Source: Microglena sp. YARC
Lineage: Eukaryota > Chlorophyta > Chlorophyceae > Chlamydomonadales > Chlamydomonadaceae
DNA length: 64,000 nucleotides
Assembly: GCA_022414725.1 (NCBI GenBank)
Contig: CM039462.1
Span: 120,644,750-120,708,749 of the forward strand
Reading direction: 5' to 3'
The notes beneath the pieces are model-generated. The model searched no databases and had not been told where the DNA came from. It was given only the letters and a program-made list of their open reading frames with translations. Made by a program: the position numbers and the translations under genes. Positions 17,474-28,700 of the stretch are shown here, in pieces (the first letter of the stretch is position 1; every line of letters starts with the position of its first letter).

Positions 17474-17817
17474 CGCAATTTGTGGTGACCCTTGAACCCA
17501 ATGAAAGGCCATCAGTTTGACTTTTCAGGGTACTTTGAACATGTAAATTCAGTGTCTTTAGATGCCTTGAATTTGTTGTGTCAATCACCTGAAGACAGTA
17601 TCTGTATTGACAAGATCGGTTACAAATCTTGAATTGGTCAACTTTTCAGAATCCCCAAAATAGAAGGTGTCCCAATATCAAATGTCCCTAGCTGTATTTT
17701 CCGTCGAGTGTAAAGTAGTATCAACAATAACTTCTTCCACAAGATGATGCCATCCAATGCGCATGCAAAGCAAGTGTAAATGATCAAAACGACCTATACA
17801 TCCCATCCAATCCGACA
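17474..17817. other. Intergenic interval
   Basis: It holds a piece shared with 5098-5145 and the phrase GTCCCAATATCAAATGTCCC, which also lies next to the early transcription factor stop at 25731 and 57828. No gene is seen. Confidence 0.4.
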
Positions 17818-18524
17818 ATGGCATGCGACTCATTCTGTGCATTGTGCCACTTTCCAATGAAAGCGACACAAAAAAGCGTACAACTCGCATGCTGCCAAGC
17901 AGAATGTCACGATAAATGCATGAACGCGACCATACAGGCGCGGGACAAGTGCCCCAAGTGCGATGAGCCCTTCTCATCAGCGGATGCGATGACGAGTGAT
18001 GATGATCTGCCACACAGAGCCAATACCGATGGAAAAGACGATGATGCGCATGAAGCGGATCTTGTGCCTCAAGACGAAGAAGACATACGAGTATCGTCGG
18101 ATATCCAAAACAGGAGTATATCAAACATCATTGCACGTGTGTCGGCAGCTATGAACACGACCTCTTCTGTGGTGTCGGCAGCTATGAACGCAAAATCTTA
18201 CGTGGTGTCGGCAGCTATGAACGCGAAATCTTCCGTGGTGTCGGCAGCTATGAACGCGAAATCTTCCGTGGTGTCAGGCAGCGGTTCAACGTTTAGCGAG
18301 AGGATGAGAATACGGAAAGGGACAGAGGAGCGATCCCATCCCGTCGAAAATCGTTCAAAAACAAGGACGACATTCAACACTACAAGGATGAAGAAACCTC
18401 TTCGATGAAGGGTGATAGTGGGCGAAAGGATGACATCACAAAGCTTCACCACCTCCATGAATTGACCGTGGTATGTTGCGCAATGTCATTGTTGCTGTGG
18501 TTCTTTTTCTCGAACGGCATCTAA
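17818..18524 (+). pseudogene. RING-type protein, membrane anchor lost by frameshift (copy 1)
   Basis: The N-terminus MACDSFCALCHFPMKATQ through AECHDKCMN and KCPKCDEPF gives a Cys/His series of the RING/U-box kind, suggesting a ubiquitin ligase. Residues about 100-155 carry four repeats of VVSAAMNAKSS type. A one-base deletion near 18360 shifts the frame, so the ORF ends at 18408; the tail encoding a hydrophobic anchor (ending SNGI, TAA at 18522) is still in the DNA out of frame. Copy 2 is intact. It converges on the YqaJ gene with a 4-base overlap. Confidence 0.65.
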
Positions 18525-19795
18525 AAATCGTTCGCGTCTTCAAGGAATGCGTACCCCCTTGCCAAATCATGAGAACACGCCACCTTATTTCCCTGAGGAG
18601 GACGCTTCCCACGCTTGCTCACAATAGCAGTAGTGGAAGATGCTGATCTGCGCACAGGAGCGAGATCCAACATACGTTGATCATACATCTCCTTGTCGAG
18701 ACGGAGACACGTGACATCATTCCAAATTTCCTCGAGGGTATCGATCATGCAAGCGGAGAAATCAGTATCAGCATGCACCTTGACGGTGCTATGCTTTCGA
18801 ACCTTCCACCATATGATATTCACACGGTACAAGTCGTCAAGTGAGGACGACTCCGCATCCACGAATACGCGAAGGTGATCGAGCAACGATCGTGGTGATG
18901 AATCACCACTCACAATATGATTGTCGTCTCTGCCAAAACGAGGTGGATACACGTAGGACGGAGGCTCATTGCTACCATGCTTTATCTTCTCTACAAATAC
19001 ACCACGGAAAGCGGACTTCATAATGGACTCGTCACGCGAGATTTCTGCGAACTCAGCCTCTATTTCTTCCTCTGATTGAAGGATGTCGAACTCGACCTCA
19101 AAGTAATCGCACTCGAGCAAACCGGCCACCGCCAATTGACCCTGAATCTGAAGGTTGTACTGCATCGGTACGGTACCGTCGATCTTTCGACGCCATGGAC
19201 ACTTGATCTCGAGCATCACGCCATCCTCGGTCACGCCGTCAGGAGAGGCGCCTAGGAATGACTTTGAGGCATGGCGGAGGAGACCGAACTCGTGCACAAG
19301 AACGTCCGTGTTCAAGGTACTATACAAGGAACATGCAACAGGCTCGAACATGATGCCCCACCGGAGAGGAGGAATAGAACAATCGAATGGTTTTGGCAGC
19401 ACGTGTCCACACTTCTTCTCAAGAAAGTCGCGATGAGTACCAAATTTACCAAGACCCACAGTTTGACCAAAGTCACTCGCTGTTATCATCGTATCGCGAG
19501 TTAAGTACCACGGAGGAGTACGTTGAGGAATACCGGGCGACTCAATCAAAGCACGCAGCGTCTGGCGCGCAACTTTGACATACCTAGTACGCTCTCTTAT
19601 ATCTGACTCGTGGACATCACGCCCCATTGCGGCAGAAGCAATCAAATGCAAAGCAGCACCGCTTCCCTCACCACAACCCATCGCACGCATCAAGCGGTCG
19701 ATACATGCCGATTTATCCTCCGACCCACGGATGCAATGGGACGAGATGCTCTCAAGCACCCGATCCTCGGGAATGAGAGGGGGGATCGGAGCCAT
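18521..19795 (-). CDS. YqaJ/lambda-type exonuclease (copy 1)
   Basis: About 424 residues, starting MAPIPPLIPED as in copy 2 (an extra upstream ATG at 19804 is not conserved). The nuclease core is clear: TASDFGQ near the start of the fold, RWGIMFEPVACSLY, the metal-binding GASPDG and LEIKCPWRR, and a YNLQIQGQLAV motif. This PD-(D/E)XK family resects double-stranded DNA 5-prime to 3-prime for single-strand-annealing recombination and is common in phages and large DNA viruses. The long N-terminal part is unassigned. It differs from copy 2 by roughly 17 residues and two small in-frame indels, and both copies look functional. Confidence 0.9.
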   Translation of the reverse strand: MAPIPPLIPEDRVLESISSHCIRGSEDKSACIDRLMRAMGCGEGSGAALHLIASAAMGRDVHESDIRERTRYVKVARQTLRALIESPGIPQRTPPWYLTRDTMITASDFGQTVGLGKFGTHRDFLEKKCGHVLPKPFDCSIPPLRWGIMFEPVACSLYSTLNTDVLVHEFGLLRHASKSFLGASPDGVTEDGVMLEIKCPWRRKIDGTVPMQYNLQIQGQLAVAGLLECDYFEVEFDILQSEEEIEAEFAEISRDESIMKSAFRGVFVEKIKHGSNEPPSYVYPPRFGRDDNHIVSGDSSPRSLLDHLRVFVDAESSSLDDLYRVNIIWWKVRKHSTVKVHADTDFSACMIDTLEEIWNDVTCLRLDKEMYDQRMLDLAPVRRSASSTTAIVSKRGKRPPQGNKVACSHDLARGYAFLEDANDF

Positions 19796-19866
19796 GTATA
19801 TCAATTATCAGCAGAAAGGGTTTGAAGTAATTGTTTTTTTATTTAACAACAATTCCGCTTTAAGCA

Positions 19867-20043
19867 TACAGTTGTTCTCAAATAATTTTGGGACACAGAC
19901 GGTTGAACTGTTTACCAAAGAGGCGACTCGGAATATATTCCAGAACCTCTTCAACTTGCTACGTTGCCCAGAAGCAACGATCTGCAGTCTGGATGATTAT
20001 TATAATGTGTGGTGTGTTCCCACTTTATTTGAGAACAACTGTA
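19867..20043. mobile_element. R2 Tc1/mariner-like miniature element, complete
   Basis: 177 bp. Both outer ends read TACAGTTGTTCTCAAATAA inward, followed by GGGACAC-like sequence, with TA at each border as expected for a TA target. The core includes GCAACGATCTGCAGTCTGGA. The matching copy-2 element (51934) has lost its right end, so the insertion predates the split of the copies. Confidence 0.75.
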
Positions 20044-20051
20044 ATTTAAGC

Positions 20052-20953
20052 TCACTTTCGATTTTGAACTTTTCTAAATATGAAGTCTCGAGCACAGTTT
20101 AGAGCATCGTCATCTGTCATCGAGTACGCGCAAAGGTTACGAAACAACGAGGTAGTAGTGATGCAGTTGATGATAAAATAAATGCTATATAGTCCGTACT
20201 CGCTGCCTCCGTACTGCTTCTGGATCGTGTTCCAACCTATGGGGACGTCTGTGCCGGCTACAAAACGCTTCATGAATTGCAAAATAGGAGCAGGTGGCTC
20301 TTTGCCAAGGGAATCATAGTAATACAACCCGTAGCGATGGGGCTTAGATCGGTCGATGCAACTGTACATGGCAGCCCAGTGAGAACCTCCCATCCACGAC
20401 GGGTCCATGTTTACAACAACACCAAAGTCGGTCTTGCCACCAGTTGTCTCTGAAAAAGTATTCGCATGAATATTGCAAAGCTCAGGAACCACGGAAATGC
20501 AACGCCTCTGCATATACGCGTCTCCCGGGGGACGGGAGGAGTCATCAACAACCGTGTCGTCTATTTCAGGATCCTGAAAGTTTAGAGGATGGACACCTAA
20601 AAAACGAAAGTGAGGATGATTGTCCTCGTACTGATCCAACACGTTCCAAATATCGAAGGTACCAGCAAATGATGAGACTCTCCATCGCTCCACGTAGGAC
20701 GAAATGCGGAAGAGAATGAACGAGGGATATGGGGGTTTTTCTGCAACCACTCAACTTCCTGACCGAGAGACGTGCCGAAATGTTTGTGCAACATGGCTGA
20801 AAATAAATACAGGTTGATTCCCGAAGAAGAACTTGTACCACCAATAGACACATTCAATCCGGAACGTTTTGCAATTGTTTCCAATTGTTTAGGGGAGAAA
20901 CATGTATCCGTATTCGATACGTACTTTGAATGCGAAGGATGACAACGACTCAT
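20052..20953 (-). pseudogene. Ulp1-like cysteine protease, catalytic Cys lost (copy 1)
   Basis: C48-family proteases (Ulp1, adenovirus and African swine fever virus maturation proteases) use His-Asp/Asn-Gln-Cys. Here GGSHWAAM (His), YYYDSLG (Asp) and TIQKQYG (Gln) are present. The Cys codon TGC of copy 2 (in SECGLYS) is TAC, Tyr, at 20196-20198. A one-base deletion near 20680 also splits the frame into 20953-20597 and 20750-20052. The protein would start MSRCHPSHSKYV. In related viruses the enzyme processes virion core proteins; this copy should be dead. Confidence 0.8.
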
Positions 20954-21062
20954 GGGTTGTGAGTTACTTACATTTGGTCTCAAATATTTTTGGTACACTG
21001 TAATGTGAATACACTCGACGGAACAGTATAATTCGATTTTTTCATTATACCATTACGTTGTT

Positions 21063-21797
21063 ATGAAGTCGGCTATTGCGGGATATATACATGACTTGGT
21101 ATTGAAACGGGTCAAATATGCCGAACATAAATGGGATTGGAGTAACTTGAGCTGTAATGAAATAATTACATGGGATATTATACAAACGTACCCATTCAAA
21201 CCATGGGATTGGAAGTATATCAGTGCAAACCCAAACATAACTATATACATTATACAAGATAACCCAGAAAAACCATGGGATTGGAAGTATATCAGTGCAA
21301 ACCCAAACATTACTTGGGACATTGTGAATACATACCCAGAAAAAAAATGGGATTGGTATTTCTTAAAGAAGCACTTAAATAACAACGAATACGAAGACGA
21401 AATGTTGTACATGCGGAGTTTAGGTGATAATTACGTGGAAATCACGTGGGATATTGTGCAATCAGACCCTGACAAAACATGGAAATTGAGTATATTGAGC
21501 AGACACGAAAGTGTAACATGGGATATTGTACAAACCAACCAAGACAAACCATGGAACTGGCGGCAATTAAGCGCCAACAAAAACATGTTGCTTTCTGACA
21601 CTGACATTTACAACATAATAAGAAGACATACAGCAGCGCGATCTATACAAAAGACTTGGAAATATGTCAATACAGACCCAAAACACCCAATATGTAAAAG
21701 GAGACTATTTTATGAATATACGACTATGGTTGAATGCAAAAAAAATGAATTATATTTGACGAAACCAGTTTTCCAGATATCCCGAAGATTTTTTTGA
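21063..21797 (+). CDS. WDW-repeat protein (copy 1 only)
   Basis: A 244-residue protein built of repeats of about 27 residues with the pattern NPEKPWDWKYISANPNIT followed by WDIV; about seven are visible, the middle one degenerate. Such PWDW/TWDIV repeats are frequent in mimivirus-like genomes and occur outside them rarely, which supports a viral origin. Function is unknown; tandem helical repeats suggest protein binding. The C-terminal codons (RRFF and the stop) are R1 sequence, so the 3-prime end of the gene has been replaced by an R1 insertion. AT-rich compared with its neighbours, which fits separate acquisition. Confidence 0.75.
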   Translation: MKSAIAGYIHDLVLKRVKYAEHKWDWSNLSCNEIITWDIIQTYPFKPWDWKYISANPNITIYIIQDNPEKPWDWKYISANPNITWDIVNTYPEKKWDWYFLKKHLNNNEYEDEMLYMRSLGDNYVEITWDIVQSDPDKTWKLSILSRHESVTWDIVQTNQDKPWNWRQLSANKNMLLSDTDIYNIIRRHTAARSIQKTWKYVNTDPKHPICKRRLFYEYTTMVECKKNELYLTKPVFQISRRFF

Positions 21798-21931
21798 AAT
21801 GTATACTCAGAATTTTAGAGTCTCCGGAACGACTCGCTAGCCTGAGATATCAACACCGAGAAATACCAATTCCGATCCAGACCATGTTTCGCAACCAGTA
21901 AAAATCCGTCTTGAGGCAGGAACGCCCAATT
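21779..21931. mobile_element. R1 element, left end partly lost
   Basis: It matches the R1 core (GAACGACTCGCTAGCCTGAG, CCATGTTTCGCAACCAGT) and ends GAGGCAGGAACGCCCAATT. The left inverted end is truncated where it meets the WDW-repeat gene. The copy-2 counterpart at 53342-53508 is complete. Confidence 0.7.
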
Positions 21932-21977
21932 AATTCCGAAAGCGGTTTCATTTTAGTCTTCCATCGAGTATTTGAGA

Positions 21978-22676
21978 TCACTTCAAACGCCGCAAGCTCT
22001 GTCGTTCGGTAACCTCTCTAGAAGAGTATATAGCAGTTACAATATCGTCTGCAAATTGAGCGTCATTCGGAAAAAATGAGGAAATGCGGTCCCTGATATT
22101 CATCTTAGACACTTGAGGATGCACGTAGTTCGTTTTGTAACGAATGCGACCACTCTTTGTGTTCAGGTCCTCTATGTCGTGGTGATCCATGAAGCCAATA
22201 ATACGCTGGGTCAATTTCTGCTTCTCCAGTCTACGGTCCCGAATCGCATGCTGCAATGTCTTGATGCTGTCATCAAGCTCAATCCATGTACACACATCGG
22301 ACTTGAAATCATCTAACAAATAGGGACCCACAGATACTTGAGAAGATGACGCATCAGCATCGTCTTTGGTATCTAAATTGCCTTCGGCCGCTGAATCTTC
22401 TCCTTCGGCCGCTGAATCTTCTCCTTCGGCCGCTGAATCTTCTCCTTCGGCATCAGATTCTTCTCCTTCGGCATCTCCTTCGCCATCAGATTCTTCTCCT
22501 TCGGCATCTCCTTCGCCATCAGATTCTTCTCCTTCTGCATCTCCTTCGCCATCAGATTCTTCTCCTTCGGCATCACTGTTTACGTTGTTGTACAGTTCAC
22601 GTGTCGAGATCTTTGTCTCATCCGTATCTTCATCTCCTGAAACACGATGGTGTTGCATCGGTGTATATGTGTACAA
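21978..22676 (-). CDS. Acidic-repeat protein with DUF5760-like C-terminal domain (copy 1)
   Basis: 232 residues. After MYTYTPMQHHRVSGDEDTDE comes an acidic repeat region: four units of EGEESDGEGDA type, then EDSAAEG units. The C-terminal 115 residues match a domain I recall from giant viruses (DUF5760-like): WIELDDSIKTLQHAIRDRR, QRIIGFMDHHDIEDLN and RIRYKTNYV. Function is unknown; the strong negative charge followed by a helical domain recalls histone- or DNA-mimic tails, but that is inference. Copy 2 has the same domain and a different repeat number and type. Confidence 0.65.
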   Translation of the reverse strand: MYTYTPMQHHRVSGDEDTDETKISTRELYNNVNSDAEGEESDGEGDAEGEESDGEGDAEGEESDGEGDAEGEESDAEGEDSAAEGEDSAAEGEDSAAEGNLDTKDDADASSSQVSVGPYLLDDFKSDVCTWIELDDSIKTLQHAIRDRRLEKQKLTQRIIGFMDHHDIEDLNTKSGRIRYKTNYVHPQVSKMNIRDRISSFFPNDAQFADDIVTAIYSSREVTERQSLRRLK

Positions 22677-22907
22677 ACGTTACTCCTTTACAACAAGTTT
22701 TTTTTATGCACACAAATTGTGGGAAACTTGAATGTTTTGTAAACTTGCCAAACGTCAGTAGCCACTCTGACAAGGTAATTATGTTACATAATATCCCAAG
22801 TCCTCCCAAAGTCCGCTTGTATGTATGTGTTTATCTTCTACACTTCGCTCGACACTGCGTTCTGTAAAGAACCTGTCCGCTTGTAATCACCGGGTGCACT
22901 GGCTTGT
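22677..22907. other. Intergenic interval with R5 remnant
   Basis: AATGTTTTGTAAACTTGCCA at about 22730 matches 54368-54390, the start of the R5 gene region in copy 2. The rest of R5 is missing here. No gene is seen. Confidence 0.4.
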
Positions 22908-25199
22908 TCAGAACATGCTCCACTGATTGAAGCCTGCCCGCGATGAAACTTGTTTGTTATTCGTCAGCATGATGAGTCTGAAGAAGGTGTACTTGCTGCC
23001 CAAGTTACTTACTGCGCGACGGTCGTATGCACTTATACCGTCAGACAACGAAGAGCTCAGCAGCGTCCAGTTAGTGCCTGTTGTCGAGCCCGCGACCACC
23101 CATGTCATGGGTCGAGATGAAGTGTACTGGATGTCGGGCCAAATGACGTACCCCTTGAGCAGGAATGGCGTCGGGAACCGAATTTGAATCCAATCGCCCA
23201 TGTAAACTACTCCTGACACCGTAGTTTGAACAGACCCCAAGTAATTGCCGGTCGACGGGTCGTATGTAGCGGAGGAGGCGAACAAGCCAGATTACTTCTG
23301 GTCGAACACGCGATACGGCTCGTACCCTACCCCGTACACGGAGGACGCGCTAGCGATGTATTGACCGTTGCCATAGGGGTACCCCGAGAGGCTGGTGGTG
23401 TTTGACGTTAGGGGGGCGGGAGGGTACACATTGATTGCTCTTCTGGAGTCAATGTCGATAGTTGATGTAGTAGGGTCTACGTACTTGAAAACCGTGAAAC
23501 TGTAAAATCTACCCGTGAACGTGTTCTCCGTGCCCGAGTTTGTTTTTCCTATTCTCATGGTGCCAGTAACGTTTCCAATCGTACTGTGCGTAGTCCCGTT
23601 GAAATTCGTCACATTCACATTCATCACCCCGGTGGACATGCATATCACAGTGTACCACGTGTTCAATACCAACGGCGTGATGTACCTAGAAGTTTGTTTG
23701 GATCCATCCCACACATGCATACCAGACGAGGTCACTCTCAATCTGCCCATGGGACCTTCCCAAACTATATTACTGCCTGTACTTTGCGCGGTCAACATGA
23801 ACGTGGCTTCCACCATCCACCCGGCGCTGAAATTTACAGTGAAGGAAGCCGACTCTCCGTAAGTGGGTGGTGAATTACTCACAAGTGAGCTACGATAGTC
23901 GTTTATGGTGATGTCGGGATCGGTGGTGATGGATGCACTGAAGGTCATGTTCAGATTGTTACCGGACACATCAACTGCGGTTGATTGCACCCAGCCACTT
24001 TCCAAGTGGTCGTATCTTAGTAAAATTTCGAGCTCTTCGATGTCAATGTATCCGGCACCGATGTTGTTACCGGTTGTATGCGATATGCTATTCGGTACTA
24101 GATAAGGAGACGAGCTGTAATAATAGCTGGACCCTCCTGATCCGTCTGAGTAACGCAATCCGTTGGCGCCTCCTCTCCAGCCTGACCCACCCCACCCGCC
24201 CAGCTGATGCAGACATGCTCCCACCACCTTCCACCAACCCCCCATGAGAAAGGTTAGTTCCGGTATCTCCACACCCCCACAGACCGTCAAGGAACATCTT
24301 GTTGCTGACAGGCTGCTGATTAATCGTGTTCTCCGCGTACCCAACGCCATTGTAGAAGTTTTTTGCCTGCAATGTACCAGGGAGATATGTTGAACTACCA
24401 GCGACGGATACTACACCGGGTGTATCGAGCCCCAATGTACCTCCTTGCTTGGTAGCCGTGAGTGTACACCGGAGTACCATTTTCCCCCTCCGCCCCCCCA
24501 CCTCCTCCCGCAACCATCAAAGGTGTAGCGTTACCGTCCTTTGCATCGAGCATTACCAGAAAGCTGCCTCCACCTCCAGCTCCTGATGCCGCATTGACAG
24601 TTGACAAGTCAACTGTGTGTCCACAAGCTCCGACGATGTATACGCTCGTATCGAATTTGAACGAACATACGAGTTTTGCTCCATTGCCCGCCACCCTCTT
24701 TGTTTGACTTCTCGGCGCACCAACCACCGTGAACCTGTACTTCGCGGGACCGCAACTGTACTTGCTGGTATCCTAGGAAGGTGCCTTTCCAAAGCGAGAA
24801 AAGGGTTGTGCTATTCTTCCAGGTTTGGCTTGCGGGATAATGCACTTTGAGCTGCGCCAAAGATGGACCCGTCCTATCAACTTCAAGGGGTGAGCTAATA
24901 TTAAGTGGGAAAAATGTCTTAGCAATTCCAACTCCTGCAGGGATGCTAGGAACATCAGGAGGACCAGGGTTGTTCAGATCAAATAACAATTTCTTCTTCA
25001 TTCCTCTGTAATTCGAAAATCACGCATGTTGGATGTTAGTGGTGGGGATAACCATGTTATCCCCGCATTATCTGCAGTCAAGTTATGACCCCCCCCACCC
25101 TACACGAAAGTCGCTCAGTGCTATATTTTCTACCGGTGTGATTTCAAGCTCCAATGCCATATCATAGAATGATAACGGTCCTGTCTCTGGGACGGGCAT
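22908..25199 (-). pseudogene. Glycine-rich/LamG/discoidin-type surface protein, broken (copy 1)
   Basis: The product would start MPVPETGPLSFYDMALELEI. Order of parts: a short SDFR block ending in ISNYRGM, a Gly-rich domain with RFTVVG-like and LMVAGGGGG strands, a LamG/concanavalin-like beta domain (FTVNFSAGWMVEATFML, MRIGKTNSGTENTF), and a C-terminal F5/8 type C (discoidin) domain (WIQIRFPTPFLLKGYVIWPD). Such sugar- or surface-binding combinations suit a virion fibre or adhesin; this is inference. Frames change several times between 24000 and 25100, and a stop falls at 23292 where copy 2 reads on, so this copy is broken or poorly sequenced. Confidence 0.6.
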
Positions 25200-25270
25200 T
25201 GTATGTATTACAGAAAAACAAAACATATAATCTGATGGGAAAAAATTACATACAAATTTGCCAAGAACCA

Positions 25271-25433
25271 TTGAATTTTAGCTACCCGTATATCCTCGAA
25301 CTTATGAATTCCTTACTACACATCCGGGGTCCGGGGGGACATGTAGCTACAGAAAGACAATGAATTCTCCATAGAGGGTATACATAGGGGTCAACTTCCC
25401 CATACCCTTAAGATTCCTGGGCTTAGGTTCCCT
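25271..25433 (-). mobile_element. Fanzor-type 3-prime end block
   Basis: Noncoding block directly after the stop of the Fanzor-like tail (25434). Its outer end reads GATATACGGGTAGCTAAAAT on the minus strand. It contains one copy each of the GGAAGTTGACCCCTATG and GAGAATTCATTG motifs seen in the other blocks. Confidence 0.6.
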
Positions 25434-25722
25434 TTACGAACAGGGGTTTTCTGTTCGAACGATGGCCAGCGAAGATGCCAGCTGCCCCCCACAATGTCTT
25501 GCGCAGGTGTACAGTCTCTCCCCACACTTTTTTCAAAACAAACCGCACATAGGGCATGTCTGACTTGTGTAATTGCTCAAGCACATGCAAGACACTGTCC
25601 CGTACTCTGCACACTTCTCCTTCAGCCGATTGAACAGCCACAGAGTGGCTCAAAGTCAGCATCTGACGGGCAGCCTTGGTTGTCGGTTGGTAAAAATCGG
25701 CCGGGAGGCAGGAACGCCCATT
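25434..25722 (-). mobile_element. Fanzor/TnpB-like C-terminal remnant next to an R1 end (copy 1)
   Basis: Minus-strand codons include ARQMLTLSHSV and a zinc-ribbon region that is partly scrambled by indels; the end VRTENPCS-type tail is recognisable. On its upstream side it is joined to an R1 terminus (GGGAGGCAGGAACGCCCATT, to 25722). It is the counterpart of the better preserved 57518-57818. Confidence 0.55.
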
Positions 25723-25743
25723 GTGTCCCAATATCAAATGTCC

Positions 25744-28700
25744 CTAGCTGTATGTGACTCTATCGAACTCTCTGACGTCCTTGAAAAACATAATATTTTT
25801 TATTGTCATCACCACCATCAATCACATGAAACGACGCCGTGCCACGACGAATCGTTAGGGGCTCATCAGAAAAAAGAAGAATGTCTGCCAGCCAATACAC
25901 GTCATCATCACGAAACGCTACGTTTCGGAGTTCTAATGATTCCGTAAATCATCGCACAAACCACGTCTTTTCGCGCAATAGGAACGTTCTCACGCGACGC
26001 GAAGCAGTCGATCGAATGGATGACAAATGAAACAATAAACTGCAAATTCTGCGCGTATGGCCATAGAAACGTCACGCCGCAAACACATCTCACTGCACCA
26101 TGTCGCGGGGAACGCAAAGCGCGCTCCCATGGGGACATGAAAACTCTGTCGTCAAACGTGATGTTGGAATTCGTCAACGATAAACGAACAAAACCACCGC
26201 CACCGCTCACAGACTTCTTCTTCGAATTAAGTAAAAAAGGTATCATCGAAGATTTCGGAGACAACATCTTAACTCGAAAGCCGTTGTTCCCATTACCTAA
26301 AAAGACCTCTTGCAATCAAATGGATATCTACTACTCTTCACATGACTGTTGTTTAACATGAGGATGTACGCCTTTCTTGCAACTTAGCAAGAGATTGTCG
26401 AACCGCGGTCACAATAAGCGGGGGGGTACATTAGAGTTATCATCAAGAGGAATGAAATGCTCAAGTGAAGCACGCTGCTCCCCCCGTAATACCCAAACGT
26501 TTCCACAACTGAACGTCCCACCCACAAATTGTTCAAGTAGAATGCAAAACGAGCTCGCACGTTCGAGAGTGTGCAGGGAAGGCAAGTGGATTCGAGTTTC
26601 TAATCCACTTTCGGTGCTTGTTGAGTTTATCATTACTACTACATTTGACGACGAGAAACACTGCCGCCTCCTCCTACGGATAAGGTGACCGTCAACCGAC
26701 CGTTATGGTGCCCAATCAAACGGCGATCGCATCGACATCGGGGCGAGAAGAGCGCTGCGAGGTTGTTGTCCTCACTCCAACGCGACAAGGAAACGTGAGA
26801 ACGCTCCGAAAATGCAGAGACTCACGTATTAAGCGCCCCAAGTTGCGTCCACAGCCTCGGAGTCGTACTCCTTAAGGAGCTGCGAACGAGATACCTTCCC
26901 CAACCAAGGAAGGAGGAATACGCTGTCCGCAATCCGAATATGGTCGCGTACGACCCGGATCGCATATGCCACAAGGAACGCTTCGAAGATAGAGGGGGAT
27001 GACAGAGTATCACGCGCGTCTCCTCCACGCATGAAACGCCGACGCACACATAACCATCCCCCATGGCAACGAAGATCCCGGGAGATTTTAACCAACACAT
27101 TGTGCACAGAAAGGAGAAATACCTGCACGTCGCCTGAAGTATACACATCAGCCAAAGCTCTAAGAAGACTCGTTATCTAGAGGGTACCAGAAGATCCAAC
27201 ACGAACAATTATAGAAGTTGTGGTCCTCGTCGTCTTGTGAAGAAAACAAGAACCGAATGCAAGGCACCTAGACGCCCATTGACAGGAAGAGGAACGACAC
27301 CACTAATGCATGAACATACCGAGAAAATGAACTGTAATATTGCTACTACTAGGAGACGATACTGCAACATGTTTTTCCGTCAGTCCTATTATTTTTAGTC
27401 TTACGGTTGGTGCTACCAGTAATATTGTTGCTACTGTCTTACCAGAACCTCCTCCTGCGTCCTTGGGCTTCGCACTGGTCGACGCGTTTCCCAGGTTTGT
27501 TGAAGCAGCACGGTAGACCACAACCCGGAAGGGATGTTTGGATGGATCCAGAAACCCGACGTGCCGGAATGATTACTATGTTACTATGGGTAGTTGGGGT
27601 CGCCATTTTTTGACTTCCTGAAGTATTTGCTGTCGTACAAGATAGGTTCCTCTGCAGGTCCACCAGGACACCGACCCCCTGCGCTGACCAGTTGATCACG
27701 TGTCATGCTCACGCGACTCATCGGACACCACACAGTAGGGCAAATGTAAATGTTACGCGCCAGATGTCTCCTTTAGAGCTTCCATAAGCAATCGCACGGT
27801 CGCCGTATGAGTTTGAGGGTAGGACGTCAAAACTCCTCGCGCGTCACCACCACAGGTTGACGTCTGTCCACATGAGGGCACAATCTTCGAGTACGTTGTG
27901 CCGGAAAAATATTGGGGTCAGCGCGATACAGACTCTCCAACAAAAAACTCCGAGAACACTCTATCACCGTTTTTGGTAACGTAATTAGATCTTCCGCTAC
28001 GAGAACTTCCGGTATGCAAATTCTTTTCTTGAGAAGCTTCTTGCGAGAGGGCGCCAAACAGCATATCTGCCTCCGAATTCAAGAAGTCGCCGTAACTACT
28101 ATTATTTGCGGCATTCAATAACTCGCCACCACCACCTACTTGTAACATAGATGCCGATAGTTCTGAAATACGCACCCTTCCAATGATACCGGCGATCCGC
28201 ATCATTAACATGCGGTCGCGCGTTTCTCAAGCGTGATCGAGTACGAGAAGGCGCCACGAGAGACTGAAACTTGGAGCCTCGGCACCAGGGTCAAGGCACT
28301 AACGACACTCGATGCATTCACTACTACTAACGATCAGCAACTCGATCGCCTCTTCGCACTGGTCCGGTGTCAAGTGATCGAAACGGGATCGAATGAGTCT
28401 AACAGCATCCGTCTTAGAAAGCTGACGCATGTTTGCAATTGCTTTAAAGAGGTTTCGGGGGGTCCGTGTACCCGGAAACTCCACGGTAAGAGAAGCACTC
28501 TGGGATTTTGAAGGAGGAGGAGTGATTGCGTCAAAGTTCAAGATGTCTTCACGAAGGTCGTTCACCAACTTCCCGTGTTCTCCACGGCGGTCCTCGACCG
28601 AAATAACGTACCGAGAGTCACGTGCATCCCACTCAAGACTAGAATCACCAACGGAAACGAGTGGGCGAACACGCACTGGGCAATCAATGCGATCGAGGGC

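Larger units (their letters stand above)
21010..21970. mobile_element. R3-bounded cassette carrying the WDW-repeat gene
   Basis: The left end reads TACACTCGACGGAACAGTAT; the right end, read inward, reads TACTCGATGGAAGACTAAAA. Between them lie the gene 21063-21797 and an R1. At the same place copy 2 has R3 ends (53063 and about 53545) around noncoding DNA. No transposase is present, so mobility would depend on another element. Confidence 0.45.

Noticed and set aside
20597..20853. Separate short genes in the protease region
   Set aside because: They are frames created by the one-base deletion in the copy-1 protease; copy 2 is continuous.
22346..22731. Ser/Pro- or Leu-rich plus-strand proteins opposite the acidic repeats (also 53933-54382)
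   Set aside because: Low-complexity shadows of the DUF5760-like gene repeats.
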